Below are positions 1 to 9,582 of a stretch of DNA of 20,230 bases, piece after piece. The notes below the pieces were generated by a model. The model searched no databases. It was not told the origin of the DNA and saw only the letters and a list, made by a program, of their open reading frames with translations. The DNA is from Actinomortierella ambigua (lineage: Eukaryota > Mortierellomycota > Mortierellomycetes > Mortierellales > Mortierellaceae). The position numbers were made by a program, and so were the translations under genes. The stretch lies in assembly GCA_016098155.1 (NCBI GenBank), contig JAAAJB010000617.1:1-20230 (forward strand), read 5' to 3'. Numbering within the stretch: position 1 is the stretch's first letter; every line of letters starts with the position of its first letter.

Positions 1-88
1 AAAAAGAAAAAAGAAAAAAGAAAAACAAAAGACAAAAACAAAAAACAAAAAACAAAAAACAAAAAACAAAAACAAAACGAAAAAAAAG
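1..88. repeat. A-rich simple sequence
   Basis: The window opens with runs of A broken by single G or C, an imperfect A5-6(G/C) repeat. A comparable A/G-rich tract lies at about 1303-1392, just upstream of the second copy of the tandem unit. The A-rich tract may therefore belong to the repeated unit or to the spacer between units. No coding content is visible. Confidence 0.8.
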
Positions 89-197
89 ATAAGGAGGTGA
101 AGAAGGTGAAGAAATCGATACCCATTCAGAAACCTTTGGGTGCCGAGTCTTAAATGACGAGCAAGAGGATCAAAGGGTAAGCAACTTTGACAAGGAC

Positions 198-881
198 ATG
201 CGGATAGTTGGCATCAATGAACTTGAAGACAGCAAAGAAACCAATGGACACATACTTATGGCTCTTCTCGGTGTTGCAACAGGATGCCCCGCCACTCACG
301 CGGTCTTGAATCAAAAAAGACCCCTTTCCCCCGCCCCACACACACACGCACACAAGTCATCTCCCTCCTCGTCATCCCATAATCCGGTCTACCACACGGT
401 CATCCTAGGCCCTCAAAGGTATGTACTCGACGAAGTGACAGGCGGATGAAATTGTTAAATGCCCAAATGGAAAGGACTCATGACTGACTCTCGTTTTACT
501 CTCTTTGACCATGTGTGTAGCCCACTAGCCTGCTCCTCGCCAAGGGCCAACACAACACTTCCGGATGACCAAAGACCGCCGGGTCAAGTGGCAGGAGTGA
601 AGAACATGGGCCAAGCTTCATATACATTGGCGCCTACTCTTCCTCAGCCTCCAGCCATGCGACCGGGGACCACTCTCACTCATCCTCAAAAACTCAAAGG
701 TATGAGCAGGACTTGGCGTTTTTACATGATCATGGGTAATATGGTGAACTGGCCATTAACTGATGTTGCTTTTCTTTCTCTTCGTTGAATCGTACTTCGA
801 TTAGACCCAATCCTCATCCACGACCCTACAATATACTACATCAACATGCAAGAGGAATGGTCCCCAATAATGACAAGGTAG
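198..881 (+). CDS. Hypothetical spliced ORF, copy A of a tandem pair (tentative)
   Basis: I do not recognise a family. A tentative model joins 198-418, 521-699 and 805-881, giving 158 codons ending in TAG. The introns would be 419-520 (donor gtatgt, acceptor gtgtag) and 700-804 (donor gtatga, acceptor gattag), and phases 2 and 1 keep the frame. The open frame extends upstream of the 198 ATG to about position 90, so the start is uncertain. The predicted product is Pro/Ser/Thr-rich in the middle (for example GQASYTLAP and PAMRPGTTL) and has no visible domain. A third splice pair (donor 908, acceptor 1030-1031) lies beyond the stop, which suggests the ancestral transcript was longer and this copy is truncated. 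Homology with 1500-2370 reaches about 1165. It could equally be a decayed gene or a spliced noncoding RNA. Confidence 0.25.
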
Positions 882-1165
882 CTACCACAGTCATGGGAGG
901 TCCAAAGGTATAGTTCATATCGACAATAGGGTCGCAGTGAGTCGGATTGGTCAACGGGATGATGCAAGCACAAGTACTGACATCCTCTTTGCACTCTTGG
1001 TTATCTCGGGCTTCTTTGCTATCTCGCCTAGATCTGAAACTGTATGGCTCCAGCCTCCCATGGCACCACTTTTCGGTCCCCATGCCCTGACGCCCCCTCT
1101 AGATGGTCGTAAAAAGCATTCATTATTTTGTCCATCGCTCATTCTGCGTCAAAGGGCATGACCTC

Positions 1166-1499
1166 TAAACTATAAGCACACAGTACTCCCCAACATGACA
1201 ATCCTTCTACCATACTCGCCATACAAACCCCATACTCCACAAACTACTCACACATACAAACCTCATACTCTACAAACTACCTGCAATCCTATACCAATCA
1301 AAGACAAAAAAAGAAAAAGAAAAAAGAAAAAGAAAGAAAAGAAAAAAGGAAGAAAGGAAGAAAGGAAGAAAGGAAGAAGGAAAAAGAAAACAGAACTACT
1401 TGTCCAATCCCAAACAACAACCCAAAAACAAAAACAACTCTACACATCCAAAAAAACAACTCCACAGCACCAAAATCACGATCGTCTCTATCCGCCTTC
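1166..1499. repeat. Spacer between tandem units: CA-rich sequence plus homopurine tract
   Basis: After copy A there is a CA-rich stretch in which short phrases such as ACAAACYYCATACT and CTACAAACTAC recur between about 1225 and 1285. It is followed at about 1303-1392 by an almost pure purine tract on the plus strand (AAAAAG and GGAAGAAA repeats), then by another A/C-rich stretch. A lysine-rich reading frame passes through the tract but only reflects the repeat. The segment separates the two diverged copies. Confidence 0.7.
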
Positions 1500-2370
1500 T
1501 TCAACAATCAAGCTCGATACGCAGCTATCCCATGTGGTCCAAGGTACGTACTCGTGTAGGACTAGCAGATGCATGGAGTTGTTGAATTGGATGCGGAATT
1601 GGAAATCACTCATAAATGACACTCGTATCTTGCCCTCCTTTATCGCCTTGTCTTCTCGTTTAGCCCATTCAGATGTCCCTCTGCCAGAGTCACCACTGCT
1701 CTCACTTCCACACCTGGATAGCTATTAAAGACTGCTGCTGGAATGAGGGATGTGGGCCAGCCTGCCTCCTATGCACTGACGCCACATTCTCTGCGGTTTC
1801 CAGCCATGCAACCAAGGACCACTCTCGCTGACCCTCGACCACCTAAAGGTATGGCTCTTGTTCACTATTGCTGCTTACTGATCATGACTGGATGGAGTGG
1901 GCTGAGAAGCGATTTATTGAAGCGCCCTTTCACTGACATTCCCACTCTCTCTGCATCATTCTCTGCTCCTTTTTTTTATCGTACTACTCTTAGAATAAGT
2001 ACTTCTCCGCAGCTAGCATGTCAAAGGAGACAACAACCCCAATATCTCGTCGAGGAATGGTTCCCCAAGAACAATGAAGGCGGCGACCACAACGAGGAAG
2101 TGTTCAAAGGTACAGTGGATGTCCGTGATTGATTTGGGCTGCTCGGCTGGATACTGCACAGGCGAGAGACGTTCAAGGCTGACCATTGCATTTTTGCTCC
2201 TCTTTCCTTTAGTTTTACGCCGAGTGCACATCAACACCTCGGCTGGACTCCCTCTACCGCCTATCGGTTCCAGTTCAAGGCCATGCCACGATGCCACTCA
2301 GAAACAATGGGCGAATAGTGACGATGGTCATCGTCACTATTCACACTGCGTCTGAGGGCATGGTGGACAT
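1500..2370 (+). pseudogene. Copy B of the tandem spliced unit, frame broken
   Basis: This segment aligns by eye with about 360-1165 along its length. The donors at 1544 (gtacgt), 1849 (gtatgg) and 2110 (gtacag) match those of copy A at 419, 700 and 908. The acceptors ending at 1663, 1993 and 2212 match those ending at 520, 804 and 1031. The inferred exons are 1664-1848 (185 nt against 179) and 1994-2109 (116 nt against 103). In the frame that is open in copy A, copy B has a TAG in the first of these exons and a TAA at the start of the next, so it cannot make the same product. Shared peptide-like traces include GQ(P)ASY and PAM-P-TTL. The product and function are unknown. Confidence 0.4.
2313..2342. 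repeat. Perfect 14-bp inverted repeat with 2-nt loop
   Basis: The left arm is 2313-2326 (GAATAGTGACGATG) and the right arm 2329-2342 is its exact reverse complement, separated by GT. It lies near the 3' end of copy B. The equivalent part of copy A (about 1110-1155) has no such hairpin. It is not followed by a T-run, so it is not a simple Pol III or bacterial-style terminator. Confidence 0.9.
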
Positions 2371-3088
2371 CACCCATACAGCAACACCCTACCCAACACA
2401 ACACTACAAAAGCACAGACAGCGCCTCACACTTACAACTCTCCTCTAAATAAAAAAATAAATTCCCTTGAATAATATGAAGGGTGTGTGCGATGACTTTC
2501 GATCTTGATACGACCGCTCGCATTCTCGATTCGCAAGGGAAAGTTGGTGCTAGCAGGCCCCATCCATGATTGTGCATTCGTGTCCTTGGATAAAATAAAA
2601 TGGTGGGGTGGGTGGGGGGAGAGAGTACTGCAACGTGTGCCGCGTTGTCAAGGGGGAGTATGTCCAGTGAATTGCGCTCGCCCGACTTGATTGGTCCAGG
2701 GGAACGTTAGTGTGGGCTTTTGCTACAGAGAAAGGGTGGATTTGTTTCCGACCACTGGGTGGGAGCATACAGCAGCAAGCTCAAGATTCGCTTGTCTGAC
2801 TTGCAGTTGTAGGCAGTAACACGACGCCGACACACAGACACAGGGGGAGAGGCGTGAAGTGCATGATCACGTATATAGTCCGGCTGCTAGATTTGCTCAC
2901 CAAGAATGAGTGTGAGAGTGGGTGAGAAAGTAGGTCTGTGGGCATGGATCCGTGCTGTTATCATGTCACTGTTTGTACCGGGGTCAGTCTCCTTTTTTCT
3001 CCTGTTGGGGTGAAACCCAACCAAAAATAACACTTTTTGGAGTAGTGCTTGGCAGACCAGCAAAAAGTGGCGTGGGTGAGTGGCTATG
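2371..3088. other. Intergenic region upstream of the KCH-like gene
   Basis: I see no supported gene here. The open frames on both strands are short (about 60-75 codons) and show no family features. Possible core-promoter signals are an inverted CCAAT box (ATTGG at 2690-2694) and a TATATAG at 2872-2878. The latter is about 520 nt upstream of the start codon at 3398, which is reasonable only if the leader is long or spliced. Confidence 0.4.
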
Positions 3089-3110
3089 GCATTGCATTGC
3101 AATGCAATGC
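3089..3110. repeat. 22-nt perfect palindrome made of GCATT/AATGC units
   Basis: The plus strand reads GCATTGCATTG followed by its exact reverse complement, with no spacer. Further AATGC and GCATT half-units continue to about 3114. It sits about 290 nt upstream of the KCH-like start codon. It could be a binding site for a dimeric regulator (the core contains ATTGCAAT) or a short repeat that happens to be symmetric. Confidence 0.9.
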
Positions 3111-3159
3111 ATTGTTCATTCCCTTCTCTACATCCTTCTCACCACCACCACCACCGCCC

Positions 3160-3397
3160 TCCTCACTCCTCTTTTTTCTCTCTCTCTCTCTCTGTCTCCC
3201 TTGTCACAGTCTCGTCTCTTTTCTCCCCTTCTCTCTCTCTCTCGCCCCTTTCTTCAGCCAAAGACACAACAGCACCCTCCTGACCTAACGCGTACTCCTC
3301 CTCCTCCTCCTTCTTCTCCCCTTCTCATCACCTTGTCCTCCTCCATTCATTCACACATCCACTCCTCTCTCTCTCTCTGTCTTCCTCTCTTGGCAGA
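3160..3397 (+). promoter_or_regulatory. Pyrimidine-rich leader, possibly a 5'UTR intron, before the KCH-like gene
   Basis: The plus strand is almost entirely C and T, with CT dinucleotide runs at about 3179-3193, 3230-3243 and 3365-3380. The last bases before the ATG (CTTGGCAG then A-ATG) form a good 3' splice acceptor ending at 3396. A consensus donor GTGAGT lies at 3076-3081. A 5'UTR intron of about 321 nt is therefore possible. CT-rich leaders just before start sites are also common in fungi without any intron. Confidence 0.4.
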
Positions 3398-4984
3398 ATG
3401 AACCAAGACCTGCCTGGCAATCGCCCTGCTCGGGTTGGCAGTCTGCTCCTGCAGTCGGTCAGTGTCACCATTCCAACATTCACACCAGATCTCGACCTGG
3501 CCTCCATTGCCAACCCCACAAAGTACTCGACCGTCAAGCGATACCTCTTTGCTTCGCTGCTGCTCAAGCCTGTCTTCTCGCTCATCCTCGACTGCTTCAC
3601 CCTGGCCTTCCTGAGCGCATGGATCAAAAACTCGCTGGGCAAAACTAATAGTGCCTCACTCGTCATCTACGCCCTCGCCACCACCGGCGCCCTCGCAATA
3701 GTCACCTATGGTGCCTGGCGTGCCTACAAGGTCATCCAAAAGGGCCATATCCAGCCCATCTTTGTCAATCGAGAAGCCTACCGGTGGACCTGTCTCACCC
3801 ACCCCGATCGTTTCCTCTTCTTTGAGCGGTGCGGCCAAGGCTATGGAGCCATGGATGCCGCCGTCTTCTTCACTTGGTTCACACTGCAAGGTACGAAAGA
3901 CAAACGCTCCAAATCAAATCATGTATGAGCAAATGTGGAGCACCCGCCACCACGCTGCACTCCATAGAGAGTAGATGCTTACTCCTCCATTGGTCTCTTG
4001 TCTCCCTTTCTTTCTGTCCCTGCTGTGCGATTTTTATGTGTTGCATGTCTTTTTTAGATTGGATTCAACATCTCTTGTGCGACCTGCCTCGCCTGATTAT
4101 AAACTGTAGTGTGCTGGCAAGTGTTGCCCACCAAAAATCGCTTGTCAGCAAGGGCGAAACACCAACATTCAACTTTCCAGAGCTTACTGCTATCACGCAC
4201 TTGGCCATCGCCCTCAACATCATGCTGCACGTCTGCAACCTTGTGCAGTTCTTTGGATGTGCTGTCGTCTTGGTGCTCGTCAGGATGGGCAAGTTGATTG
4301 GATTGCGCAAGGACGAGCAGCTGCATTCATACTGTCAGCGAAACTTGAACGTGAGGTAAGCAATTGAAAAAAAAAATAGACTCGCTGCTTACTTGCTTGC
4401 TTGCCTTTGATTCCATCTGTCTAACACCCGAAATTTGTCTCTTCAGAATCGTGCGCGTGTACAAGTTGGCAAGGAATCATGGAACAAAGGACCCTCTGCG
4501 GGAACACAATCAACTCGAGCAGCAGCAGGCTGAATACGCAGCCATGGACCCAGAAAGCCTGGCTGCCTTGGCATGGGATACAGAGACCCAGGATGAGAGC
4601 ATCAACTACAACCACTATGCCTATCGACCAAGGCCATTTTCTCATGGCCCACCCTCAAGAGCTGGACAACCACCCGCCAACGAAACATCGGATCCCCCTT
4701 CGCCACAAAATGGCAGTACCGTGGAGATGACAGAGCCCATGCACCAGCGACCCTTCACAAGTATGCCTGCAGCAACTGAAGGCAACGGTGCCTCCCACAT
4801 ACCTTCGCCTTATGACCCACCCACTGGATACTCATACGAGGGCTATGCACCACCACCACCACCTCAACGCCAGGCATCATATCCTCTGCCCCCGCCAGTC
4901 ACGCAACCATCTCCTTTGCCCCGTCAAGCTTCAGACTATGAGATGGGTGCCATGTCTCGGCCATTGCCACCACCCAAAGACTAG
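3398..4984 (+). CDS. KCH-like fungal low-affinity potassium channel/transporter
   Basis: The exons are 3398-3890, 4058-4355 and 4447-4984, giving 442 aa. The introns use gtacga/tttag and gtaagc/cttcag, and the second has a CTAAC branch site. Hydrophobic segments lie at about residues 48-76, 86-107 and 207-240. The conserved-looking core is YGAWRAYKVI (104-113), then FFTWFTLQDW (157-166), LCDLPRLIIN (171-180), and a third membrane span. This order resembles the fungal KCH family (Kch1/Prm6 of yeast), plasma-membrane proteins linked to low-affinity K+ uptake that supports Ca2+ influx under stress or pheromone. The cytosolic tail (about 265-442) is rich in Pro, Gln and Ser with polyproline runs and is probably a disordered binding or regulatory region. 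The start is the first ATG after a pyrimidine tract. The family call rests on recalled motifs, so a different fungal membrane family is possible; the gene itself is secure. Confidence 0.6.
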
Positions 4985-5480
4985 CCTATCTATTTTAGTG
5001 ACCTTGTCTGTCTTGTACTATATACACTTTTTTTTTATCGAGAGGGGAAAAGCGTGCATGTTTCGTGTGCAAATGCGTGATTTTTGTTGTCTCTGTCTCT
5101 GATTCTGAGACGTCCCGAACGGAGGTTTTTTTTCCCACCTGTTTGTGCTTTCTCTTTTTTTTTTTTTTTTACTTCTTTCTCTCTATTTCACTCCTCTTCA
5201 CCCTCTAAGTTTTTTTTTGCCAATCAGATCGTTGGCATTGGAGACTGATTAGCGGCTGTTCTTCTTTTGCTGACACACTCCCTAACCCCACCGCTCTAAT
5301 AGCCTTCTTTTCGACACACTGCCGGCTGTACTCCCAACCCGCTCCTTCACTTCACTCAGCGTCCGCTTGTACACTCATCTCCCAACTTGTCGGTCGTGGG
5401 CGGCCTGCTTGAGCCTCACACGTCAACACATCCTTGACCTTCAACAGCACTCGACCTTTCACTCGTGCGGGCGACTGAGC
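4985..5480 (+). promoter_or_regulatory. 3' region of the KCH-like gene and promoter region of the peptidase gene
   Basis: The first part is T-rich (T-runs at about 5028-5036, 5126-5132 and 5155-5170), as expected of a 3'UTR, though I see no AATAAA. A canonical CCAATCAG box lies at 5220-5227, about 255 nt before the peptidase start at 5481, and is the best promoter element seen here. The peptidase reading frame is open upstream to a possible ATG at 5367, so some of this stretch could be coding if the upstream start is used. Confidence 0.45.
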
Positions 5481-8400
5481 ATGTCAAAGAAGCAAGAAGC
5501 TCCTTCTGCGCCTCGGATCGACACTCTTGGACACATGGTTAGTTCTCCCTCTTCAAGAGCATCCGCGAAAATGCCTCAGATCCAGTCACCCGTTGGAATG
5601 AAAACAAACTTGGCCCAAGCACTGGAGTCAGCCCCTGCTCGAGGTATGGAGGGAAAGAGCATGAAGGGGGAAAAGAAAAAAAAAAAGGCAAATAGATCGA
5701 CTACGGCAGTTTCATGAGAGAAGGGAAAACTTGTGGGGTCTAATGTTAGACTTTCTTTCGTCCTCTCTTTTCGTACCTTCTAGGATCACCGCTATGGTCG
5801 CCAAGGGAGTCGACACTGGAAGTTCCGACTTGTAGCTTTCGTAACCGTCTTCCACCACTCGAGGAGATGGATGTCTTTGTGACACAATCCCCAGACAACT
5901 TTTTGTCCCTATTGCCAGAAATGACAGAGAGCATTCGGCAACTTGTGACCCACTATCCAGAGGTCCATCTTGGTGTCTGGGAACAGCTTCGTTTGATCCT
6001 GGAAGAAGCAGAGTACGTTCTCTTTGTATTGTTCCCTCTCCTCCCACATTGCCATGCGACAGAACGACGGTATCACTTCTTGCCCCCCCCCCCTTTTTTT
6101 TACTTTGCTAAAAGTGTACTATCCCTTTTGTCTCTCTCCCCCCCCCCTTTCACCTCCCTCTCCTTCAATGCCAAAGACCATTGTCTATCACCAGTCTTTG
6201 TCATCATGCCACATGTTATCTTGTTTGTGTCATTAACAGTTTTCGTCTCCTCCCTGTTCCCCTGTCCCATACTAGGACCCGGGATAAATTACATGGACGC
6301 AACCTGGAGTTGCCTTCACCGCCTTCATGCGCAGCAAAGCCGGACGTCAAAATCAATGTTCACGGCGAGGAGCTGGTCGATAACTACTCATGGCTAAAGG
6401 ACCGTGAGAACCCTGACGGTACTCTATCTTGGCATCAATCCACTGATATATTTCGTTTCATTTCATTCTGAGTGGCATAGTTTCATCGTTCTCTTTTCCT
6501 TGATTCTGAATAGTCCTCAAGTATATCGATGACGAAAACCAGTATGCCGTTGCGTGCATGCGTCACACAGAGCCCTTACAGAAGCTGCTGTACAACGAGT
6601 TTGTGTCCAGGCTGGATGCCAATGAAGAGTCGGCGAGGGTGGCATTACCGGACGGTTGGTGCTACTACTCCAAAGTGCAGGAGGGCTTGGAGTACCGACT
6701 CCACTGCCGTGCAGAGCTCAAGCTGACAGGGTACGAGAACGAGCAAGTCTATCTGGACGAAAACGTGATTGCTGCTAGCCCCGAGTTTGAGAATGCAACC
6801 TACTTCCGTGTCGGTTTCCTAAGGCACTCACCCGATTGCCGTCTGGTCGCATACGGTGTCGATGGATCGGGCAACGAGCGTGTGACAACCTTCTTCAAGG
6901 ACCTGGTAACGTGCGAAATGCTGCCAGACCGGCTGGTGGACATTTATGAAGATCTCGAATTTTCGTCCTGTGGCAAGTATGTCTACTACTTGACGCTGGT
7001 CCCGGAGACCGAGCGAGCCTATCGCGTGTACCGACACAAGATTGGTGCCGATGTCTCTTCGGACCAGCTCCTTTACGAGGAAAAAGACGAGATGTTTTGT
7101 TTGACCATGACAAAGTCTGGTGATGGCCAGTTTATCCTAGTCAACTCGGCCGCGCAAGTGACGAGTGAGACATTGTTCATCCATGCGGATGCCACGGAGA
7201 AGGACGTTGAGCTGCGAGTGATCATGCCCCGCAAGGAGGGCATCGCCTACTCTGTCGAGTCGCACAACGGCACCCACTTCTTTGTTCTTACCAACGAGGA
7301 CTCGAAGAATAACTGGCTTTTCCGCGTGCCGGCTCCGAAGCGCGGCTCTCCGCCCATGGACCTGATGGCGCTGCGCGAGATGGTGATTCCACACCGCGAC
7401 TTTGTCCTGATTGAGGATTTCCAGGTACGCCGACGCCATCTAGTCGTCTTTGAGCGCTCCAACTGTCACCAAAACGTGCGAGTCATCGAGATTGCGGCGT
7501 CGGAGGAGAACGAGCCCCAGAACCCGGCTGCGACGTCCATCAACAACACGACTTGCACGATCGGCATGGTCACCGGCCCCTTTGACAACTACCACTATGT
7601 GTCCTTTGCCGACACCGTTTACTCGCTGTTCCCCGAGTCTGTCAACGAGGAGGTGTCCAACCTGTCCAAAATGACGCTCTTTGACACAAACGTGCTCCGG
7701 TTCACGTATTCGAGTCTGGTGCAGCCCAAGCAGGTGATTGATTACAACATGGACACGCGCGAGCAGACAATCGTCCATACAGAAAGGATCGCGGGTTCGC
7801 CCGAGTACAAGGCCTCCCACTATGAACAGCAACGGATTTTTGCTACGGGTATCGATGGCACGGCCGTCCCCATGTCGGTCGTGTATCGCAAGGACCTCCT
7901 CGGTCGTGGTACAGGAGTCGATGCCAACCCGTGTCTGCTGTATGCCTATGGCGCCTATGGAAGCTGTATCGACCCCGTCTTTTCGCCTCAGCGCCTGAGT
8001 CTGCTGGATCGTGGATTTGTGTATGCGATTGCCCATGTACGAGGTGGTAGCGACATGGGCATGGGCTGGTACGAGGAAGGCAAACTTGGCAAGAAGCCAA
8101 ACACCTTTCTCGATTTCATTAGTTGTGCGGAATGTCTTATCAAGGTGAGTCCGGAACTGCTTCTCTGCCTTCCTTCTTTCTCTAACGTTTGTCTTTTAAA
8201 AAGAAAAATATATGAAACTCACCCATTCATTCATTATTACTTACTTTGGGTACCTCCTGAGAGTAGGAGGGCTACACATCGCCAGAAAAATTGTCCATCT
8301 ACGGTCGATCGGCAGGTGGGCTGATGATTGGTGCCGTGGTCAACATGCGTCCAGAGCTGTTCAGGACGGCATTGACAGAAGTGCCTTTTGTCGACACCAT

Positions 8401-9373
8401 CAATACCATGCTGGACTCGTCGATCCCCTGGACGGCCTTTGAGTGGGAGGAGTGGGGTAACCCGGAAGACCCCCAGATCTATCGGATTATGAAGCAATAT
8501 TGCCCTTATATGAACGTTGCACCTCGCAGATACCCCAACATGCTCGTGTTGGGAGGCATGAATGACCCGCGCGTGGCGTTTTTTGAGCCTCTCAAGTGGG
8601 TAGCCAAGCTGCGGTCGGTCTGGCCACGCAAGGATCACCAGCAGCGGGCAAGCAAGGCACGCGTGGGGGCCCCAGGTGATGAAAACAGCAGTCCTAATCT
8701 TGCTGCCTCTGCGGCCACGTCCACCGCGACCTCTGCTCAAACAGAGGACAACTGGGAGAACATGTTGCTGCTACGTATCGAGGAGGTTGGTCACGGCGGC
8801 AACAGCGGACAGTATGCCTACCTGGAGGATCTTGCCTTTGAGTATGCTTTTTTGATTTCGACACTTCAAGCCCCAGTATTTAGAATCGATCCCGAGGAGA
8901 CGGAACGCTATGGAGTACCGATGACCCCGACTGTGATCCGCAAGAAGAAGGCAGCCTACGCTCGCGAGGCAGCGCAAGATGCGGCCACCACCGAGGCAGA
9001 GGGGGCGAAGCAGGAGTTGCGTCAGGTGAATCAAACGGCCAAGATCGAGTCATCGAATGCAGTAACAGCCGCAGGGGGCGTGTCATCTGGGTCATTGGTG
9101 ACTGGTGTGACAACACTGCCGCCACCAGCGCCTGTATCATCATCGCCACTGCCGACATCATCTGGCGCGAGCAAGAACATGCTAGGAGCTGCTCTGGCGC
9201 AGGACAAGCGCATGGACGGCGTCAAGCATGAGGGAGCAACAGGTCGTCGACGGTCGACGACGCTGCTCGAATATTCAGACAAGCAACACCGACAGAATGG
9301 CAAGCCAGCCCCACCTTTATCTGGCCCAAGGAGCCAGAGCAAGCTGGCAGACTGGCTGAGCAACTTCTTCTAA
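5481..9373 (+). CDS. Oligopeptidase B-like serine peptidase (family S9A)
   Basis: Five exons (5481-5643, 5784-6012, 6276-6418, 6514-8144, 8267-9373) give 1090 aa; all four junctions keep frame with consensus splice sites. The family-typical start is VDNYSWLKDREN (165-176), followed by the propeller region. Then come LLYAYGAYG, the RGGSDMG loop (688-694) and the C-terminal hydrolase domain. The catalytic triad can be read as S737 in GRSAGG, D822 in NDPRV and H898 in GHGGNSG. The overall pattern fits oligopeptidase B better than prolyl oligopeptidase. Such enzymes cleave short peptides, usually after Arg or Lys, in the cytosol. Oddities are an N-terminal extension of about 150 residues, a Ser/Ala/Thr-rich insert at about 842-885 between Asp and His, and a low-complexity tail of about 165 residues. 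At 1090 aa it is much longer than the usual 680-780. An in-frame ATG at 5367 is an alternative start. Confidence 0.9.
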
Positions 9374-9582
9374 GCCCGACATTACTACCTTTGTGCTGCT
9401 GTGTGTGGGCAGGATTGCATTTTTTTGGCCCTGAAACTATAACTGGCAATAAACATGACTCACGTTTGGATTTAACGGATATGAAACGACGCTGGGTTAT
9501 CTGTCTTTGTGTTTTTTGTCGATTCATTACCCCTCTCCCCCCCTCATCCCATTTCCCACCCCCCCCTCTCCATCCCATCAAC
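9374..9582 (+). promoter_or_regulatory. Short intergenic region: peptidase poly(A) region and LeuRS promoter
   Basis: AATAAA at 9448-9453 lies 75 nt after the peptidase stop and is a good poly(A) signal. The following C/T-rich stretch (about 9530-9575) leads directly to the LeuRS ATG at 9583. Only 209 nt separate the two genes, so the LeuRS promoter must be compact or overlap the peptidase 3'UTR. Confidence 0.5.

Noticed and set aside
150..353. Minus-strand 67-codon frame with a hydrophobic, transposase-like look
   Set aside because: No catalytic motif or family signature could be read. The opposite strand is equally open and acidic, so the hydrophobicity may simply mirror it.
841..1083. Minus-strand frame resembling the minus-strand frame at 2013-2297
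   Set aside because: The similarity follows from DNA homology between copies A and B. Six matching splice-like signals point to the plus strand instead, and the two frames are offset by a net 4-nt indel.
7440..8036. 198-codon minus-strand frame
   Set aside because: It lies wholly opposite the conserved peptidase coding sequence and shows no family features; it is a shadow of the sense codons.
9243..9261. 9-bp inverted repeat with a 1-nt centre
   Set aside because: It falls in coding sequence for an Arg-Arg-Ser stretch in the peptidase tail and is explained by CGA/TCG codons; too short to claim more.
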